A DNA stretch of 64,000 nucleotides from Variovorax sp. YR216 (GCF_900107745.1 NZ_FNRO01000004.1:525149-589148), one strand, 5' to 3'; counted from the stretch's first letter, positions 25,610 to 34,973 are shown. The notes: generated from the sequence alone by a model not told the origin. A program made the numbers and translations.

Positions 25610-28180
25610 ATGGAAGTCATCCGTACCCGCGCCCTGCGCGGCCCCAACCTGTGGAGCCGCCACACCTGCATCGAGGTCGTCGTGCGCTGCGAAGGCGATG
25701 AGAACGCCGTCGAGCGGCTACCCGATTTCGAGAATCGCCTGCGCGCCCTCTTCCCCACCATCGGCGAGCTGCACCCCATCGTGCTCGGCCAGCCGCTGGC
25801 ACTGGCGCACGTGCTTGAAAACGCCGCGGTGGCGCTGCAGGCGCAGGCCGGTTGCGCGGTGAACTTCGGCCACACCTCGCGCACGGTCGACGAAGGCGTC
25901 TACCAGGTCACCTTCCAGTACAGCGAGGAAGCGGTCGGTCGACTGGCACTCAAGCTGGCGCTGCAGCTCATCGAAGCGGCGATGCGCCCGGGCGGCGAAT
26001 TCGATGCGACAGCGGCAATCACCGAACTGCGCGACCTCGACGAAGACGAACGGCTCGGCCCCAGCACCGGCTCCATCGTGGATGCGGCGGTCGCCCGCGG
26101 CATTCCCTATCGACGCCTCACCAGCGGCAGCCTCGTGCAGTTCGGCTGGGGCTCGAAGCAGCGCCGCATCCAGGCTGCCGAAGTCGACAGCACCAGCGGC
26201 GTGGCCGAATCGATCGCACAGGACAAGGAACTCACCAAACAGCTGCTCAATGCCGCCGGCGTGCCGGTGCCGCTCGGGCGCCCGGTCGAGGACCTCGAGG
26301 ACGCCTGGGCCGCCGCGCAGGAAATCGGCATGCCCGTGGTCGTCAAGCCGCAGGACGGCAACCAGGGCAAGGGCGTCACGGTCAACATCACGACGCGCGA
26401 GCAGCTCAATGCCGCCTTCGCATCCGCCGCGCACTACGGCGAAGTGATGGTCGAGAAATTCCTGCCCGGCTTCGACTTCCGCCTGCTGGTGGTGGGCGAT
26501 CGCCTCGTGGCCGCCGCACGGCGCGATCCGCCGCAGGTGATCGGCGACGGCACGAAGACGGTGCGCGAGCTGGTCGACATCGTCAACCAGGACCCGCGCC
26601 GCGGCGAAGGGCACGCGACCTCGCTCACCAAGATCCGCCTCGACGACATCGCCGTCGGCCGCCTCGAAGCGCAGGGCCTCACGCCCGACAGCGTGCCGAC
26701 GCTCGGCCAGCGCGTGGTGCTGCGCAACAACGCGAACCTCTCCACCGGCGGGACCGCCACCGACGTGACAGACACGGTGCACCCCGAGGTCGCCGCCCGC
26801 GCCGTCGATGCGGCGCAGATGGTCGGCCTGCACATCTGCGGCGTCGACATGGTGTGCGAGAACGTGCTGCGCCCGCTCGAAGAGCAGCACGGCGGCGTGG
26901 TCGAAGTCAACGCGGCGCCCGGCCTGCGCATGCACATCTCGCCCTCGTTCGGCCGCGGCCGCGCAGTCGGCGAAGCGGTGATGGACACGCTCTACGCGCC
27001 CGGCGACGACGGCCGCATTCCGGTCGTGGCCGTGACCGGCACCAACGGCAAGACCACCACCGCGCGCCTCATCAACCACCTGCTCGCGAGCAGCGGCCTG
27101 CGCACCGGTATGACCAACACCGACGGCGTCTACGTCGACGGCCGGCAGACCGACAGCGGCGACTGCAGCGGCCCGAAGAGCGCGCGCAACGTGCTGCTCC
27201 ATCCGGACGTCGATGCGGCCGTGTTCGAGGTCGCCCGCGGCGGCATCCTGCGCGAAGGCCTCGGCTTCGACCGCTGCCAGGTGGCGGTCGTGACCAACAT
27301 CGGCAGCGGCGACCACCTCGGCCTGAACTACATCACGACGGTGGAAGACCTCGCGGTGCTCAAGCGCGTGATCGTGCGCAACGTCGCGCCCGGCGGCTAT
27401 GCGGTGCTCAACGCAGCCGACCCGAACGTGGCCGCGATGGCGACCACCTGCCCCGGCAACGTGATCTTCTTCGCCGCCGACCGCCAGCACCCGGTCATGG
27501 CCACGCACCGCGCCCAAGGCAAGCGCACCGTCTACGTCGACCAGGACGCGGTGGTTGCGGCCGAAGGCTCGTGGCGCGAACGCATCCCGCTGCGCGACGT
27601 GCAGATCACGCGCAACGGCACCATCGGCTTCCAGGTCGACAACGTGATGGCCTCGATCGCCGCCGCGTGGGCCGTCGGCCTGGACTGGGACACCATCCGC
27701 AGCGGCCTCGCGAGCTTCAAGAACGATGCCGCCGGCGTGCCCGGACGCTTCAATGTGATGGACTATCGCGGCGCGACCGTGATCGCCGACTACGGCCACA
27801 ACACCGACGCGATGCGCGCACTGGTGGCGGCCGTCGACACCATGCCGGCGAAGAAGCGCTCGGTCGTCATCAGCGGCGCGGGCGACCGCCGCGATTGCGA
27901 CATCCGCGACCAGACCGCGATCCTCGGCGAGGCCTTCGACGACGTCATCCTCTACCAGGACGCCGCGCAGCGCGGCCGCGCCGACGGCGAGGTGATGGCG
28001 CTCCTGCGCCAGGGCCTCGAAGGTGCGAAGCGCACGCGCTTCATCGACGAGATCCGCGGCGAGTTCATCGCGATCGATTCGGCGCTCGCCCGCCTCCAGC
28101 CCGGTGATCTCTCGCTGATCCTGGTCGATCAGGTCGAGGAAGCGCTCGCTCACCTCGCGAAGCGCATCGCCGAGGGCTGA
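25610..28180 (+). CDS. cphA: Cyanophycin synthetase
   Basis: Polymerises Asp and Arg into cyanophycin (multi-L-arginyl-poly-L-aspartate), a cytoplasmic nitrogen store. The 856-residue protein has the N-terminal domain (RTRALRGPNLWSRHTCIEV), an ATP-grasp domain at about 215-475 (PVVVKPQDGNQGKGVTVNI; VEVNAAPGLRMHI) and a full Mur-ligase-like domain with P-loop GTNGKTTTARL at residue 477. The C-terminal region has IADYGHNTDAMRAL and ISGAGDRRDCDIRDQ. The gene is four bases from cphA' and clearly co-transcribed with it. No cyanophycinase gene is in the window. Confidence 0.95.
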   Translation: MEVIRTRALRGPNLWSRHTCIEVVVRCEGDENAVERLPDFENRLRALFPTIGELHPIVLGQPLALAHVLENAAVALQAQAGCAVNFGHTSRTVDEGVYQVTFQYSEEAVGRLALKLALQLIEAAMRPGGEFDATAAITELRDLDEDERLGPSTGSIVDAAVARGIPYRRLTSGSLVQFGWGSKQRRIQAAEVDSTSGVAESIAQDKELTKQLLNAAGVPVPLGRPVEDLEDAWAAAQEIGMPVVVKPQDGNQGKGVTVNITTREQLNAAFASAAHYGEVMVEKFLPGFDFRLLVVGDRLVAAARRDPPQVIGDGTKTVRELVDIVNQDPRRGEGHATSLTKIRLDDIAVGRLEAQGLTPDSVPTLGQRVVLRNNANLSTGGTATDVTDTVHPEVAARAVDAAQMVGLHICGVDMVCENVLRPLEEQHGGVVEVNAAPGLRMHISPSFGRGRAVGEAVMDTLYAPGDDGRIPVVAVTGTNGKTTTARLINHLLASSGLRTGMTNTDGVYVDGRQTDSGDCSGPKSARNVLLHPDVDAAVFEVARGGILREGLGFDRCQVAVVTNIGSGDHLGLNYITTVEDLAVLKRVIVRNVAPGGYAVLNAADPNVAAMATTCPGNVIFFAADRQHPVMATHRAQGKRTVYVDQDAVVAAEGSWRERIPLRDVQITRNGTIGFQVDNVMASIAAAWAVGLDWDTIRSGLASFKNDAAGVPGRFNVMDYRGATVIADYGHNTDAMRALVAAVDTMPAKKRSVVISGAGDRRDCDIRDQTAILGEAFDDVILYQDAAQRGRADGEVMALLRQGLEGAKRTRFIDEIRGEFIAIDSALARLQPGDLSLILVDQVEEALAHLAKRIAEG

Positions 28181-28255
28181 ACGTCCGGGCGCATCCGCAA
28201 GAAGCGCCCACGATCGCTAACCGGTCTTGTCCGACACGAATGCGCGCCGGTGGGC

Positions 28256-28272
28256 GCTGGCCCCGGGCCAGC
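28256..28272. promoter_or_regulatory. GC-rich palindrome downstream of cphA
   Basis: GCTGGCCC and GGGCCAGC flank a single C, a perfect eight-base inverted repeat in the 155-bp gap between cphA and the next gene. It could form a terminator stem for the cphA operon, but no run of T follows. An operator role is equally possible. Confidence 0.3.
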
Positions 28273-28335
28273 CCGCCTCACACACTTTGAACTCCTGGTA
28301 CGGCCCTGCCGTGCCGCAGTGAAAAGGAGTGACCC

Positions 28336-28800
28336 ATGAAGAGTGCTGTTCGTTCGTGTCTTGCCGTTCTTGCCGCTGCAGGTGGCTTGGCCATGGCGTC
28401 TTCGGCCCAGGCCCAATCCGGCTCCCTGCCCTGTGACGGCGTGATGCAGGACCGCGCCGCCTGCTTGCGCGAAAGAGGTGCGGCGGCCCAGACTGCGCGC
28501 CAGGGGGGCTTCCCCAAGGTGGACGAAGCCCAGCTGCGCCAGAACGCACTGGCCCGCTGCGGCCGCCAGCCCCCGGCCGACCAGGCGGCCTGCGAGCAAC
28601 GCGTGCTCGGCACCGGGCAGACCACACTCACCGGCAGCGTGCTGGGCGGCGGCGTGATCCGCACGACCGAAACGCCGGTGCCCGTATCCGCAGCAACGGT
28701 CGCACCCCTGCCGGCACCTGTGCCCCAGGAGGTACCGATGCCCGCGACGCGGCCCGCGCCGATGCAGAGCCCGATGCCGATGCCTGCTCCGGCACGATAG
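28336..28800 (+). CDS. Exported protein of unknown function, Cys-containing and Pro-rich
   Basis: Predicted 154-residue periplasmic protein. A strong ribosome-binding site (AAAGGAGTG) precedes ATG 28336. The signal peptide ends near residue 27 (MASSAQAQ). The mature part has four Cys in two pairs (CDGVMQDRAACLRER; CGRQPPADQAACEQR), which may form disulfides, and then a Pro/Met/Ala-rich tail from about residue 115. I recognise no family. It follows the cyanophycin operon but has its own 5' gap and need not belong to it. Confidence 0.7.
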   Translation: MKSAVRSCLAVLAAAGGLAMASSAQAQSGSLPCDGVMQDRAACLRERGAAAQTARQGGFPKVDEAQLRQNALARCGRQPPADQAACEQRVLGTGQTTLTGSVLGGGVIRTTETPVPVSAATVAPLPAPVPQEVPMPATRPAPMQSPMPMPAPAR

Positions 28801-28905
28801 GTTTCGCATCGACAAGCTACGCGCCCCGACTGTCACAAAACGGTAACAATGAGGCGGGGCCCGGTGGCTATATTCGTGGGCTATCTCAATCGAGGAGAGT
28901 TCCCC

Positions 28906-29157
28906 ATGAATGCCATCAAGGTCGCGCGTCGCTTCATCGAAACCGACCCGACCAACGAGTCGGCACAGATCCTGGCGAGGCTCGTGCTCGCGCTCGAAGC
29001 GGAAAGCAGCTTCGAACTGGTGCACCTGTACGACCTCGACTACAAGAGCTTCCAGCTGGCCATCGACATCCTGAAGGAATGGCGGCTCGACCGGTACTAC
29101 GCCAGCAAGTCCAAGCTGTTCGATCTTTCGCTGCAGGTTCGCGAACTGCAGCACTGA
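28906..29157 (+). CDS. Small cytoplasmic protein of unknown function
   Basis: An 83-residue protein with no signal peptide or membrane segment. The start ATG 28906 has a good GAGGAGA ribosome-binding site eight bases upstream. It is mostly helical in appearance, with a charged middle (EWRLDRYYASKSKLFDLSLQ). I do not recognise the family. It ends nine bases before the CYTH-CHAD gene and is probably in the same transcript. Confidence 0.65.
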   Translation: MNAIKVARRFIETDPTNESAQILARLVLALEAESSFELVHLYDLDYKSFQLAIDILKEWRLDRYYASKSKLFDLSLQVRELQH

Positions 29158-29166
29158 CGCCGGCTG

Positions 29167-30699
29167 ATGCGGGCCATTGACCGACCAGTGACCGAATTCG
29201 AACTCAAGTTCCAGATCGACCCCCAGCAACGCGCAGCGGTCGAAGCGGCTGTGGGCCGCGGCCGCTCGCACGTCGCGCGTCTGCGCGCCCGCTACTTCGA
29301 CACGGCCGATGGGGCACTCGCCGCACAGCGCATCGTGCTGCGCCTGCGCAAGGAAGGCCGCACCTGGTGGCAGACCGCGAAGGCGCCGGGCGGCACGCTG
29401 CTCGAACGCCATGAGCACAACGTCGAGCTGCCGCCCGCCAGCGCGCGCGAAGTGCCGGTGCCGCGCATCGAGCGCCACGAAGGCACACCCGTCGGCGCGC
29501 TGGTCCACGATGCGCTCCGCAAGGCCGGACACGATCCCGCAACGGTGGAACTCGTCGCGCTCTACGGCACCGACGTGCGCCGCACCACGCGCGAAATGCG
29601 CACTGGCGACGCCCTGGTCGAGCTCGCCTTCGATCACGGCGAGGTGAGCGCAGGCGAACGCTCGCACGCGCTGTGCGAGCTCGAGATCGAGCTGAAGAGC
29701 GGCAGCCCCCGTTCGATGCTCGAGCTCGCCCATCGCTGGCGCAACCGCTACGCGCTCTGGCTCGACACGGTGTCGAAGTCCGCGCGCGGCGAGCGCCTGG
29801 CCAGGGGTGCGCGATTCGGCGACCCGGTCAAGGCTGAGCCGCCCAGCCTCGAAGACGACACCGACGACGCGGCGCAGGTGCTTTGCGCGGTCATGAAGAC
29901 CTGCCTGTCACAGATCCTCGCCAATGCGTGCGAGGTCGCCGCGGGCAGCATCGCCCCCGAGCACGTGCATCAGTTGCGCGTCGGCATCCGTCGGCTGCGC
30001 ACCGCGCTGCGCGAGATGGGGGCGCTCGCACCGTCGCTGATCGATCCGGCCTGGGAGTCCGCACTGGTGACTGCGTTCCGCGCCCTTGGCCGCCAACGCG
30101 ACCGGGATCATCTGCTGCAGGAGGTCCAGCCGCGTCTGGAGGCGGTCGGCGCGCCGCCGATCGACTGGGCCGACAAGGTACCGCCGCCCGCGCCCGCCGA
30201 CGTGGTCCGCAACGCCGAATTCCAGAACGCGCTGCTCGGACTCGTCGCCGCCACCTTGCCGGCCGAAGCTGCGGACGAGGACACCGCCGAAAATCCACCC
30301 GCACCACCCGCCTCCGCCCGCAAGCCCTTGCGCAAGCAGCTCTCGAAACTGCACCGCCAGGTCGTGCGCGACGGCCAGCGCTACGAAGCACTCGAACCGC
30401 ACGCGCAGCACCGTGTGCGCAAGCGGCTCAAGCGCCTGCGCTACCTCGGTGAATTCGTTGCGCCGCTCTTCGGCTCGCGCGCTGCGAAGCGCTACCTCAA
30501 GAAGCTCGAACCGGCGCAGGACGCACTCGGGCGGCACAACGACAACGCGGTCGCCATCGCCGCATACCGCGACAACACGCCACACGACGGACGCTCGTGG
30601 TTCGCTGTCGGCTGGCTGAGCGCGCGCCAGCCCGCCAGCGCCGCCGAATGCCGCAAGGCGCTCGACGAGATCGCGAAGGCGCAGCCCTTCTGGAAGTAG
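29167..30699 (+). CDS. CYTH-CHAD protein, probable inorganic triphosphatase
   Basis: A two-domain protein of the YgiF type. The N-terminal CYTH domain (residues ~8-200) has the ExExK motif as EFELK and clusters of Arg, Lys and Glu forming the triphosphate tunnel (VLRLRKEGRTWWQTAK). The C-terminal CHAD domain (~230-505) is rich in conserved His and Arg (HVHQLRVGIRRLRTALRE; HRVRKRLKRLRYLGEF) and is known in the family to bind polyphosphate. The length is 510 residues. The start may be ATG 29167 or GTG 29188. Its position near the cyanophycin genes hints at a link between polymer stores, which is only a guess. Confidence 0.88.
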   Translation: MRAIDRPVTEFELKFQIDPQQRAAVEAAVGRGRSHVARLRARYFDTADGALAAQRIVLRLRKEGRTWWQTAKAPGGTLLERHEHNVELPPASAREVPVPRIERHEGTPVGALVHDALRKAGHDPATVELVALYGTDVRRTTREMRTGDALVELAFDHGEVSAGERSHALCELEIELKSGSPRSMLELAHRWRNRYALWLDTVSKSARGERLARGARFGDPVKAEPPSLEDDTDDAAQVLCAVMKTCLSQILANACEVAAGSIAPEHVHQLRVGIRRLRTALREMGALAPSLIDPAWESALVTAFRALGRQRDRDHLLQEVQPRLEAVGAPPIDWADKVPPPAPADVVRNAEFQNALLGLVAATLPAEAADEDTAENPPAPPASARKPLRKQLSKLHRQVVRDGQRYEALEPHAQHRVRKRLKRLRYLGEFVAPLFGSRAAKRYLKKLEPAQDALGRHNDNAVAIAAYRDNTPHDGRSWFAVGWLSARQPASAAECRKALDEIAKAQPFWK

Positions 30700-30728
30700 C
30701 TCGGTCTCCGGCACACGCACAAATGCCA

Positions 30729-30822
30729 GGAACCCCGCGGAACCGGCTTGGCCGGGCCGCCGGGGTTGCCCCCGGAGAGGGGGTGGAGAGCGCCACGAAG
30801 TGCCCGAGCCTGGGGGTGAGCT
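30729..30822 (-). repeat. Structured intergenic repeat, copy 2
   Basis: Same element as copy 1, with outer arms AACCCC/GGGGTT and loop TTG in the inner hairpin. It abuts the stop codon of the sugar-acid dehydratase gene and separates it from the convergent CYTH-CHAD gene, a position that suits a transcription end. Confidence 0.85.
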
Positions 30823-32556
30823 TCAATGCGAATGCTTGGGCACCGCCGAGCCGCGGCAGCCGACGAGGAAATCGAAGTCGCAGCCTTCGTCGGCCTGCAG
30901 CACATGGTCGACGTAGAGCCGCTGGTAGCCGCTGCCCTTTTCCTGCGGCGGTGTGACGGCCGCAAGCCGATCGGCAAGCTCCGCATCGCTGATGTCGAGA
31001 TGCAGCCGACCCTGTTCGCAGTCAAGCTCGATCCAGTCGCCGTCACGCACCACCGCGAGCGGGCCGCCAGCCGCCGCTTCAGGTGCGACATGGAGCACCA
31101 CGGTCCCGTAGGCGGTGCCGCTCATGCGCGCATCGGAAATCCGCACCATGTCCTTGATGCCCTGGCGCAGCAACTTCGGCGGCAGTCCCATGTTGCCGAC
31201 CTCGGCCATGCCCGGATAGCCCTTGGGCCCGCAGTTCTTCATCACCAGCACCGAACTGGCATCGACGTCGAGCGATTCATCGACGATGCGCGACTTGTAG
31301 TGTTCGAAGTCCTCGAACACCACCGCGCGCCCGCGGTGCCTGAGCAGCTCGGGTGAGGCCGCCGATGGCTTGAGCACCGCACCGCGCGGAGAAAGATTGC
31401 CGCGCAGGATGCACATGCCGCCGTCCTCGATCAGCGGCCTGTCGATGGGGCGGATCACTTCGTCGTTGTGGCTCGGCGCATCGCGCACGTTGTCCCACAG
31501 CGACCGGCCGTTGACCGTCAGCGCATCCGGATGCGGCAGCAGGCCGTGCTCGCCGAGCCTGCGCAGCACTGCCGGCAGGCCGCCGGCGTAATAGAACTCT
31601 TCCATCAGGAAGCGGCCCGAGGGCATCAGGTCCACCAGCGTCGGCGTGCCTCGACCGATGCGCGTCCAGTCCTCCAGCTCGAGCGGCACGCCGATGCGGC
31701 CGGCGATCGCCTTGAGGTGGATCACCGCATTCGTCGATCCGCCGATCGCCGCATTGGTGCGGATCGCGTTCTCGAAGGCCTCCCGCGTGAGGATCTTCGA
31801 CAGCGTCAGCCCCTCGCGCGCGATCTCCACGGCGCGCATGCCCGACATCTGCGCGAGCACATAGCGGCGCGCATCGACCGCCGGAATCGCCGCGTTGTGC
31901 GGCAGCGCCACGCCGAGCACTTCGGCCATGCAGGCCATCGTCGACGCGGTTCCCATGGTGTTGCAGGTGCCCGCCGAACGCGACATGCCCGCCTCCGCCG
32001 AGAGGAACTGATGCACGTCGATCTCGCCGGCCTTCATCGCTTCATGCAGTTGCCACACCGCGGTGCCGGAGCCGATGTCGCGCCCTTCCAGCTTGCCGTT
32101 GAGCATCGGCCCGCCCGACACCACGATCGCGGGAATGTCGCAGCTCGCCGCGCCCATCAGCAGCGCGGGCGTGGTCTTGTCGCAACCGGCGAGCAGCACC
32201 ACCGCATCGATCGGGTTGCCGCGAATCGCCTCTTCGACATCCATGCTCGCGAGATTGCGGGTGAGCATCGCTGTCGGACGCAGGTTGGACTCGCCGTTGG
32301 AGAACACCGGAAACTCCACCGGAAAGCCGCCCGCTTCTGATATACCGCGCTTTACATGCTCGGCGATCTTGCGGAAGTGCGCGTTGCACGGCGTGAGCTC
32401 CGACCAGGTGTTGCAGATCCCGATGATCGGCCGGCCGTCGAATTCATGATCGGGAATGCCCTGGTTCTTCATCCAGCTCCGGTACATGAAGCCGTTCTTG
32501 TCGGCCGGGCCGAACCAGTCGGCGGAGCGAAGTTTGCTGAGTTTCTTGTCGGACAT
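30823..32556 (-). CDS. IlvD/Edd-family sugar-acid dehydratase, probable L-arabinonate dehydratase
   Basis: Fe-S-dependent dehydratase of 577 residues, converting a sugar acid to its 2-keto-3-deoxy form. The cysteines expected for the cluster are seen in GICNTWSELTPCNAHF, LLAGCDKTTPALLMG and SAGTCNTMGTAS. The N-terminus (RSADWFGPADKNGFMYRSW) is that of pentonate dehydratases rather than branched-chain IlvD. It is the last gene of an operon with two sugar transporters and a semialdehyde dehydrogenase, so L-arabinonate, or another pentonate or hexonate, is the likely substrate. ATG 32556 is chosen because the upstream residues do not match the family. Confidence 0.85.
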   Translation of the reverse strand: MSDKKLSKLRSADWFGPADKNGFMYRSWMKNQGIPDHEFDGRPIIGICNTWSELTPCNAHFRKIAEHVKRGISEAGGFPVEFPVFSNGESNLRPTAMLTRNLASMDVEEAIRGNPIDAVVLLAGCDKTTPALLMGAASCDIPAIVVSGGPMLNGKLEGRDIGSGTAVWQLHEAMKAGEIDVHQFLSAEAGMSRSAGTCNTMGTASTMACMAEVLGVALPHNAAIPAVDARRYVLAQMSGMRAVEIAREGLTLSKILTREAFENAIRTNAAIGGSTNAVIHLKAIAGRIGVPLELEDWTRIGRGTPTLVDLMPSGRFLMEEFYYAGGLPAVLRRLGEHGLLPHPDALTVNGRSLWDNVRDAPSHNDEVIRPIDRPLIEDGGMCILRGNLSPRGAVLKPSAASPELLRHRGRAVVFEDFEHYKSRIVDESLDVDASSVLVMKNCGPKGYPGMAEVGNMGLPPKLLRQGIKDMVRISDARMSGTAYGTVVLHVAPEAAAGGPLAVVRDGDWIELDCEQGRLHLDISDAELADRLAAVTPPQEKGSGYQRLYVDHVLQADEGCDFDFLVGCRGSAVPKHSH

Positions 32557-32596
32557 GCGATGGATTCCATGAATGAGATGACAGGCCCATTCGCAG

Positions 32597-32688
32597 GCAC
32601 CGGCGGAACCGGCTTTGCCGGGCCGCACCGGTGCGCCCCCTTGAGGGGGTGCAGAGCCACACGAAGTGGGCGAGGCTGGGGGTGGCTT
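32597..32688 (-). repeat. Structured intergenic repeat, copy 3
   Basis: Same element, but the outer arms are GCACCGG and CCGGTGC instead of AACCCC and GGGGTT, so complementarity is kept with different bases. It directly follows the yjfF-like stop codon and precedes the dehydratase gene. Confidence 0.85.
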
Positions 32689-33714
32689 TCATTCCCGCGC
32701 GGTGAAGAGCCGTTGCAGCAGGCAGAAGATGAACAGCAGCACGCCGACCACGATGCGCGTCCACCATGAACTCAGCGTGCCGTCGAAGGAAATGAGCGTC
32801 TGGATGATCCCGAGCATCAGCACGCCGAACAGCGTGCCGACCACGTAGCCGACGCCGCCCGTCAGCAGCGTGCCGCCGATCACCACGGCCGCGATGGCAT
32901 CGAGCTCCAGGCCCACAGCGTGCAAGCCGTAGCCCGACAGCATGTAGAAGGTGAAGACCACACCCCCCAGCGCCGAGCAGAAGCCCGACAGCGTGTAGAC
33001 GCCGATGATGGTCGAGCGCACCGGCAACCCCATCAGCACCGCCGACTGCTCGTTGCCGCCGATCGCGTACACCGCGCGGCCGAAGGGCGTGTAGTGGGCG
33101 ACGAACACCGCGATCGCCACCACCCCGAGCGCGATCAGTCCGCTGAGCGAGATCGATGCAGTGCCCCACACCGGCAGCCGCCACTGCGCGATTTCCGAGT
33201 AGAACGGGTTGGTGATGCTGATCGAATCGATGCTGATGAGATAGCAAAGCCCGCGCGCGAGGAACATGCCCGCCAGCGTGACGATGAAAGGCTGGAGCCG
33301 GAAGCGCTCGATGAGCAGCCCCATGAAGGCGCCGAAGAGCGTGCCCATCGCCAGCACGAGCGGAATCACGATCGCGGGGCTCCAGCCGTGCTTCTCGACC
33401 AGCGAGGCGGACACCATGGTGGTGAGTGCGATCACCGAGCCGACCGACAGGTCGATCCCGCCAGAAAGGATCACGAAGGTCATGCCCACCGCGACGACGC
33501 AGAGAAAGGCGTTGTCGACCAGCAGGTTGAGGAACACCTGCAGCGAGAAGAAGCCGTCGTAGAACACCGAGCCCAGCGTCCCCATCAGCACGAACAGCGA
33601 GATGGTGGCGGCCAGCGGCAGGTACTTCGGGTTGAAGCGCGTGCGCGGGCGCGTCCCGGGCGCGATGCCGGCCTTCGCGCGCACTGCGGTGGATTCAGGA
33701 ACGACTGCGCTCAT
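32689..33714 (-). CDS. yjfF: Sugar ABC transporter permease, YjfF type
   Basis: One of two permeases of the YtfQRT-YjfF importer, which takes up galactofuranose in E. coli. The 341-residue protein has 8-10 hydrophobic helices and the family motifs [20 protein letters not shown] and AIGGNEQSAVLMGLPV. The true start is ATG 33714; the longer frame begins inside a repeat. It lies downstream of ytfT with an inverted repeat fragment between them. Confidence 0.9.
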   Translation of the reverse strand: MSAVVPESTAVRAKAGIAPGTRPRTRFNPKYLPLAATISLFVLMGTLGSVFYDGFFSLQVFLNLLVDNAFLCVVAVGMTFVILSGGIDLSVGSVIALTTMVSASLVEKHGWSPAIVIPLVLAMGTLFGAFMGLLIERFRLQPFIVTLAGMFLARGLCYLISIDSISITNPFYSEIAQWRLPVWGTASISLSGLIALGVVAIAVFVAHYTPFGRAVYAIGGNEQSAVLMGLPVRSTIIGVYTLSGFCSALGGVVFTFYMLSGYGLHAVGLELDAIAAVVIGGTLLTGGVGYVVGTLFGVLMLGIIQTLISFDGTLSSWWTRIVVGVLLFIFCLLQRLFTARE

Positions 33715-33720
33715 GGGTTC

Positions 33721-33780
33721 CCCCACGCTCGGCACTTCGTGTCCTCGCTGCCCCCCGAGGGGGCGCGAGCTTGCTTGGAG
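33721..33780 (+). repeat. Structured intergenic repeat, copy 6 (partial, inverted)
   Basis: A shorter relative of the repeat family in the opposite orientation. It has the GCACTTCGTG core and a CCCCCC-GA-GGGGG hairpin but lacks the long AACCCC-type hairpin. It lies between ytfT and yjfF. It is divergent enough that it may be a separate subfamily. Confidence 0.6.
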
Positions 33781-33796
33781 CGGTCCGGCACTGCGC

Positions 33797-34840
33797 TCAT
33801 CGCACCCACTCCCCGCGCGCCGGGCGCTGCACGAGTTGCCGGATGCTCGCGCGGAACTCGGCCGACTGCAGCAGCATGACGACGAAGACCACCGCCGCCT
33901 TCACCACGAGGTTGATCTCCGGCGGCACGCCCAGCGAATAGATGCCGTAGGTCAGCGTCTGGATGATGAGCGCACCGATCACGCTCCCGACGAGGCTGAA
34001 CCGCCCGCCGGTCAGCGCAGTGCCGCCGAGCGTGACCGCGAGGATCGCATCGAGCTCCAGCAGCTGCCCGGCGTTGTTGCCGTCCGCGCTCTTGACGTTG
34101 GAGCTGATCAGCAGCCCGGCGACCCCCGCGCAGAAGCCGCAGAACACGTACGCGCCGGCGATGATGCGCCGCGCCCGCACGCCTGCCACGCGCGCCGCGC
34201 TCGGGTTGATGCCGACCGACTGCACGAAGAGTCCCAGCGCACTGTGCGTGATCGCAAGATAGACCAGCGCGAACACCAGCGCCGCGATGTAGACCGAGAA
34301 CGGCAGCCCGAACAGATACCCGCTCCCGATGAAGAAGAACGGCTTGTAGTAGATCGTGATGATCTGCCCGCCGGTGATCAGCTGCGCGATGCCGCGCCCC
34401 GCCACCATGAGGATCAGCGTCGCGATGATCGGCTGCATGCCGACGCGCGCCACCAGCAGCCCGTTCCACAGCCCGCAGATCGCCGCCACGCCGAGCGCCG
34501 CGAGGATCGCCATCCACATCGGGAAGCGGCTCACCTGCGCGGCGGCGCCGTTGTTGACGACCAGCGAGCCGCCGATCATCCACGCGGCCAATGCCGCAGC
34601 AATGGCGACCACCGCGCCCACGGAGATGTCGATGCCGCGCGTGGCGATGACCAGCGTCATCCCGAGAGACACGAGCACCAGCGGCGACGCACGGTTGAGG
34701 ATGTCGATCAGGCTGCCGTACAGATGCCCGTCGCGCACCTCGATGCGCAGGAAGTTCGGATTGAACGCCGCATTGATCGCCAGCAGGATCAAGAGCGTGA
34801 TGACCGGCCATGCGAGCCGGTGGCGAAAGATGGTGCTCAT
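33797..34840 (-). CDS. ytfT: Sugar ABC transporter permease, YtfT type
   Basis: Second permease of the YtfQRT-YjfF importer. It has 347 residues and 8-10 hydrophobic helices, with the motif GMTLVIATRGIDISVGAVVA in the middle and SVGINPSAARVAGVRARRI in the coupling-helix loop. ATG 34840 (MSTIFRHRLAWPV) is preferred to the longer frame. It is separated from ytfR by repeat copy 4. Confidence 0.9.
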   Translation of the reverse strand: MSTIFRHRLAWPVITLLILLAINAAFNPNFLRIEVRDGHLYGSLIDILNRASPLVLVSLGMTLVIATRGIDISVGAVVAIAAALAAWMIGGSLVVNNGAAAQVSRFPMWMAILAALGVAAICGLWNGLLVARVGMQPIIATLILMVAGRGIAQLITGGQIITIYYKPFFFIGSGYLFGLPFSVYIAALVFALVYLAITHSALGLFVQSVGINPSAARVAGVRARRIIAGAYVFCGFCAGVAGLLISSNVKSADGNNAGQLLELDAILAVTLGGTALTGGRFSLVGSVIGALIIQTLTYGIYSLGVPPEINLVVKAAVVFVVMLLQSAEFRASIRQLVQRPARGEWVR

Positions 34841-34879
34841 TTCGATGCTCCACCGCGTTGCGCGTTGCACCCCTTGCCA

Positions 34880-34973
34880 GGAACCCCGCGGAACCGGCGC
34901 GGCCGGGCCGCCGGGTTTGCCCCCGGTCGGGGGTGGAGAGCGACACGAAGTGCGCGAGCCTGGGGGTGAGTCA
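34880..34973 (-). repeat. Structured intergenic repeat, copy 4
   Basis: Same element as copies 1 and 2, with one mismatch in the outer stem (GGGTTT instead of GGGGTT). It abuts the ytfR stop codon and separates ytfR from ytfT within the operon, so it cannot be a complete terminator if ytfT has no promoter of its own. Confidence 0.85.

Noticed and set aside
25718..28153. An 811-residue open frame on the minus strand opposite cphA
   Set aside because: Same type of shadow frame; the plus strand encodes full-length cyanophycin synthetase with all motifs.
33715..33735. A GTG start for yjfF at 33735
   Set aside because: It lies inside a repeat element, and ATG 33714 gives a normal N-terminus.
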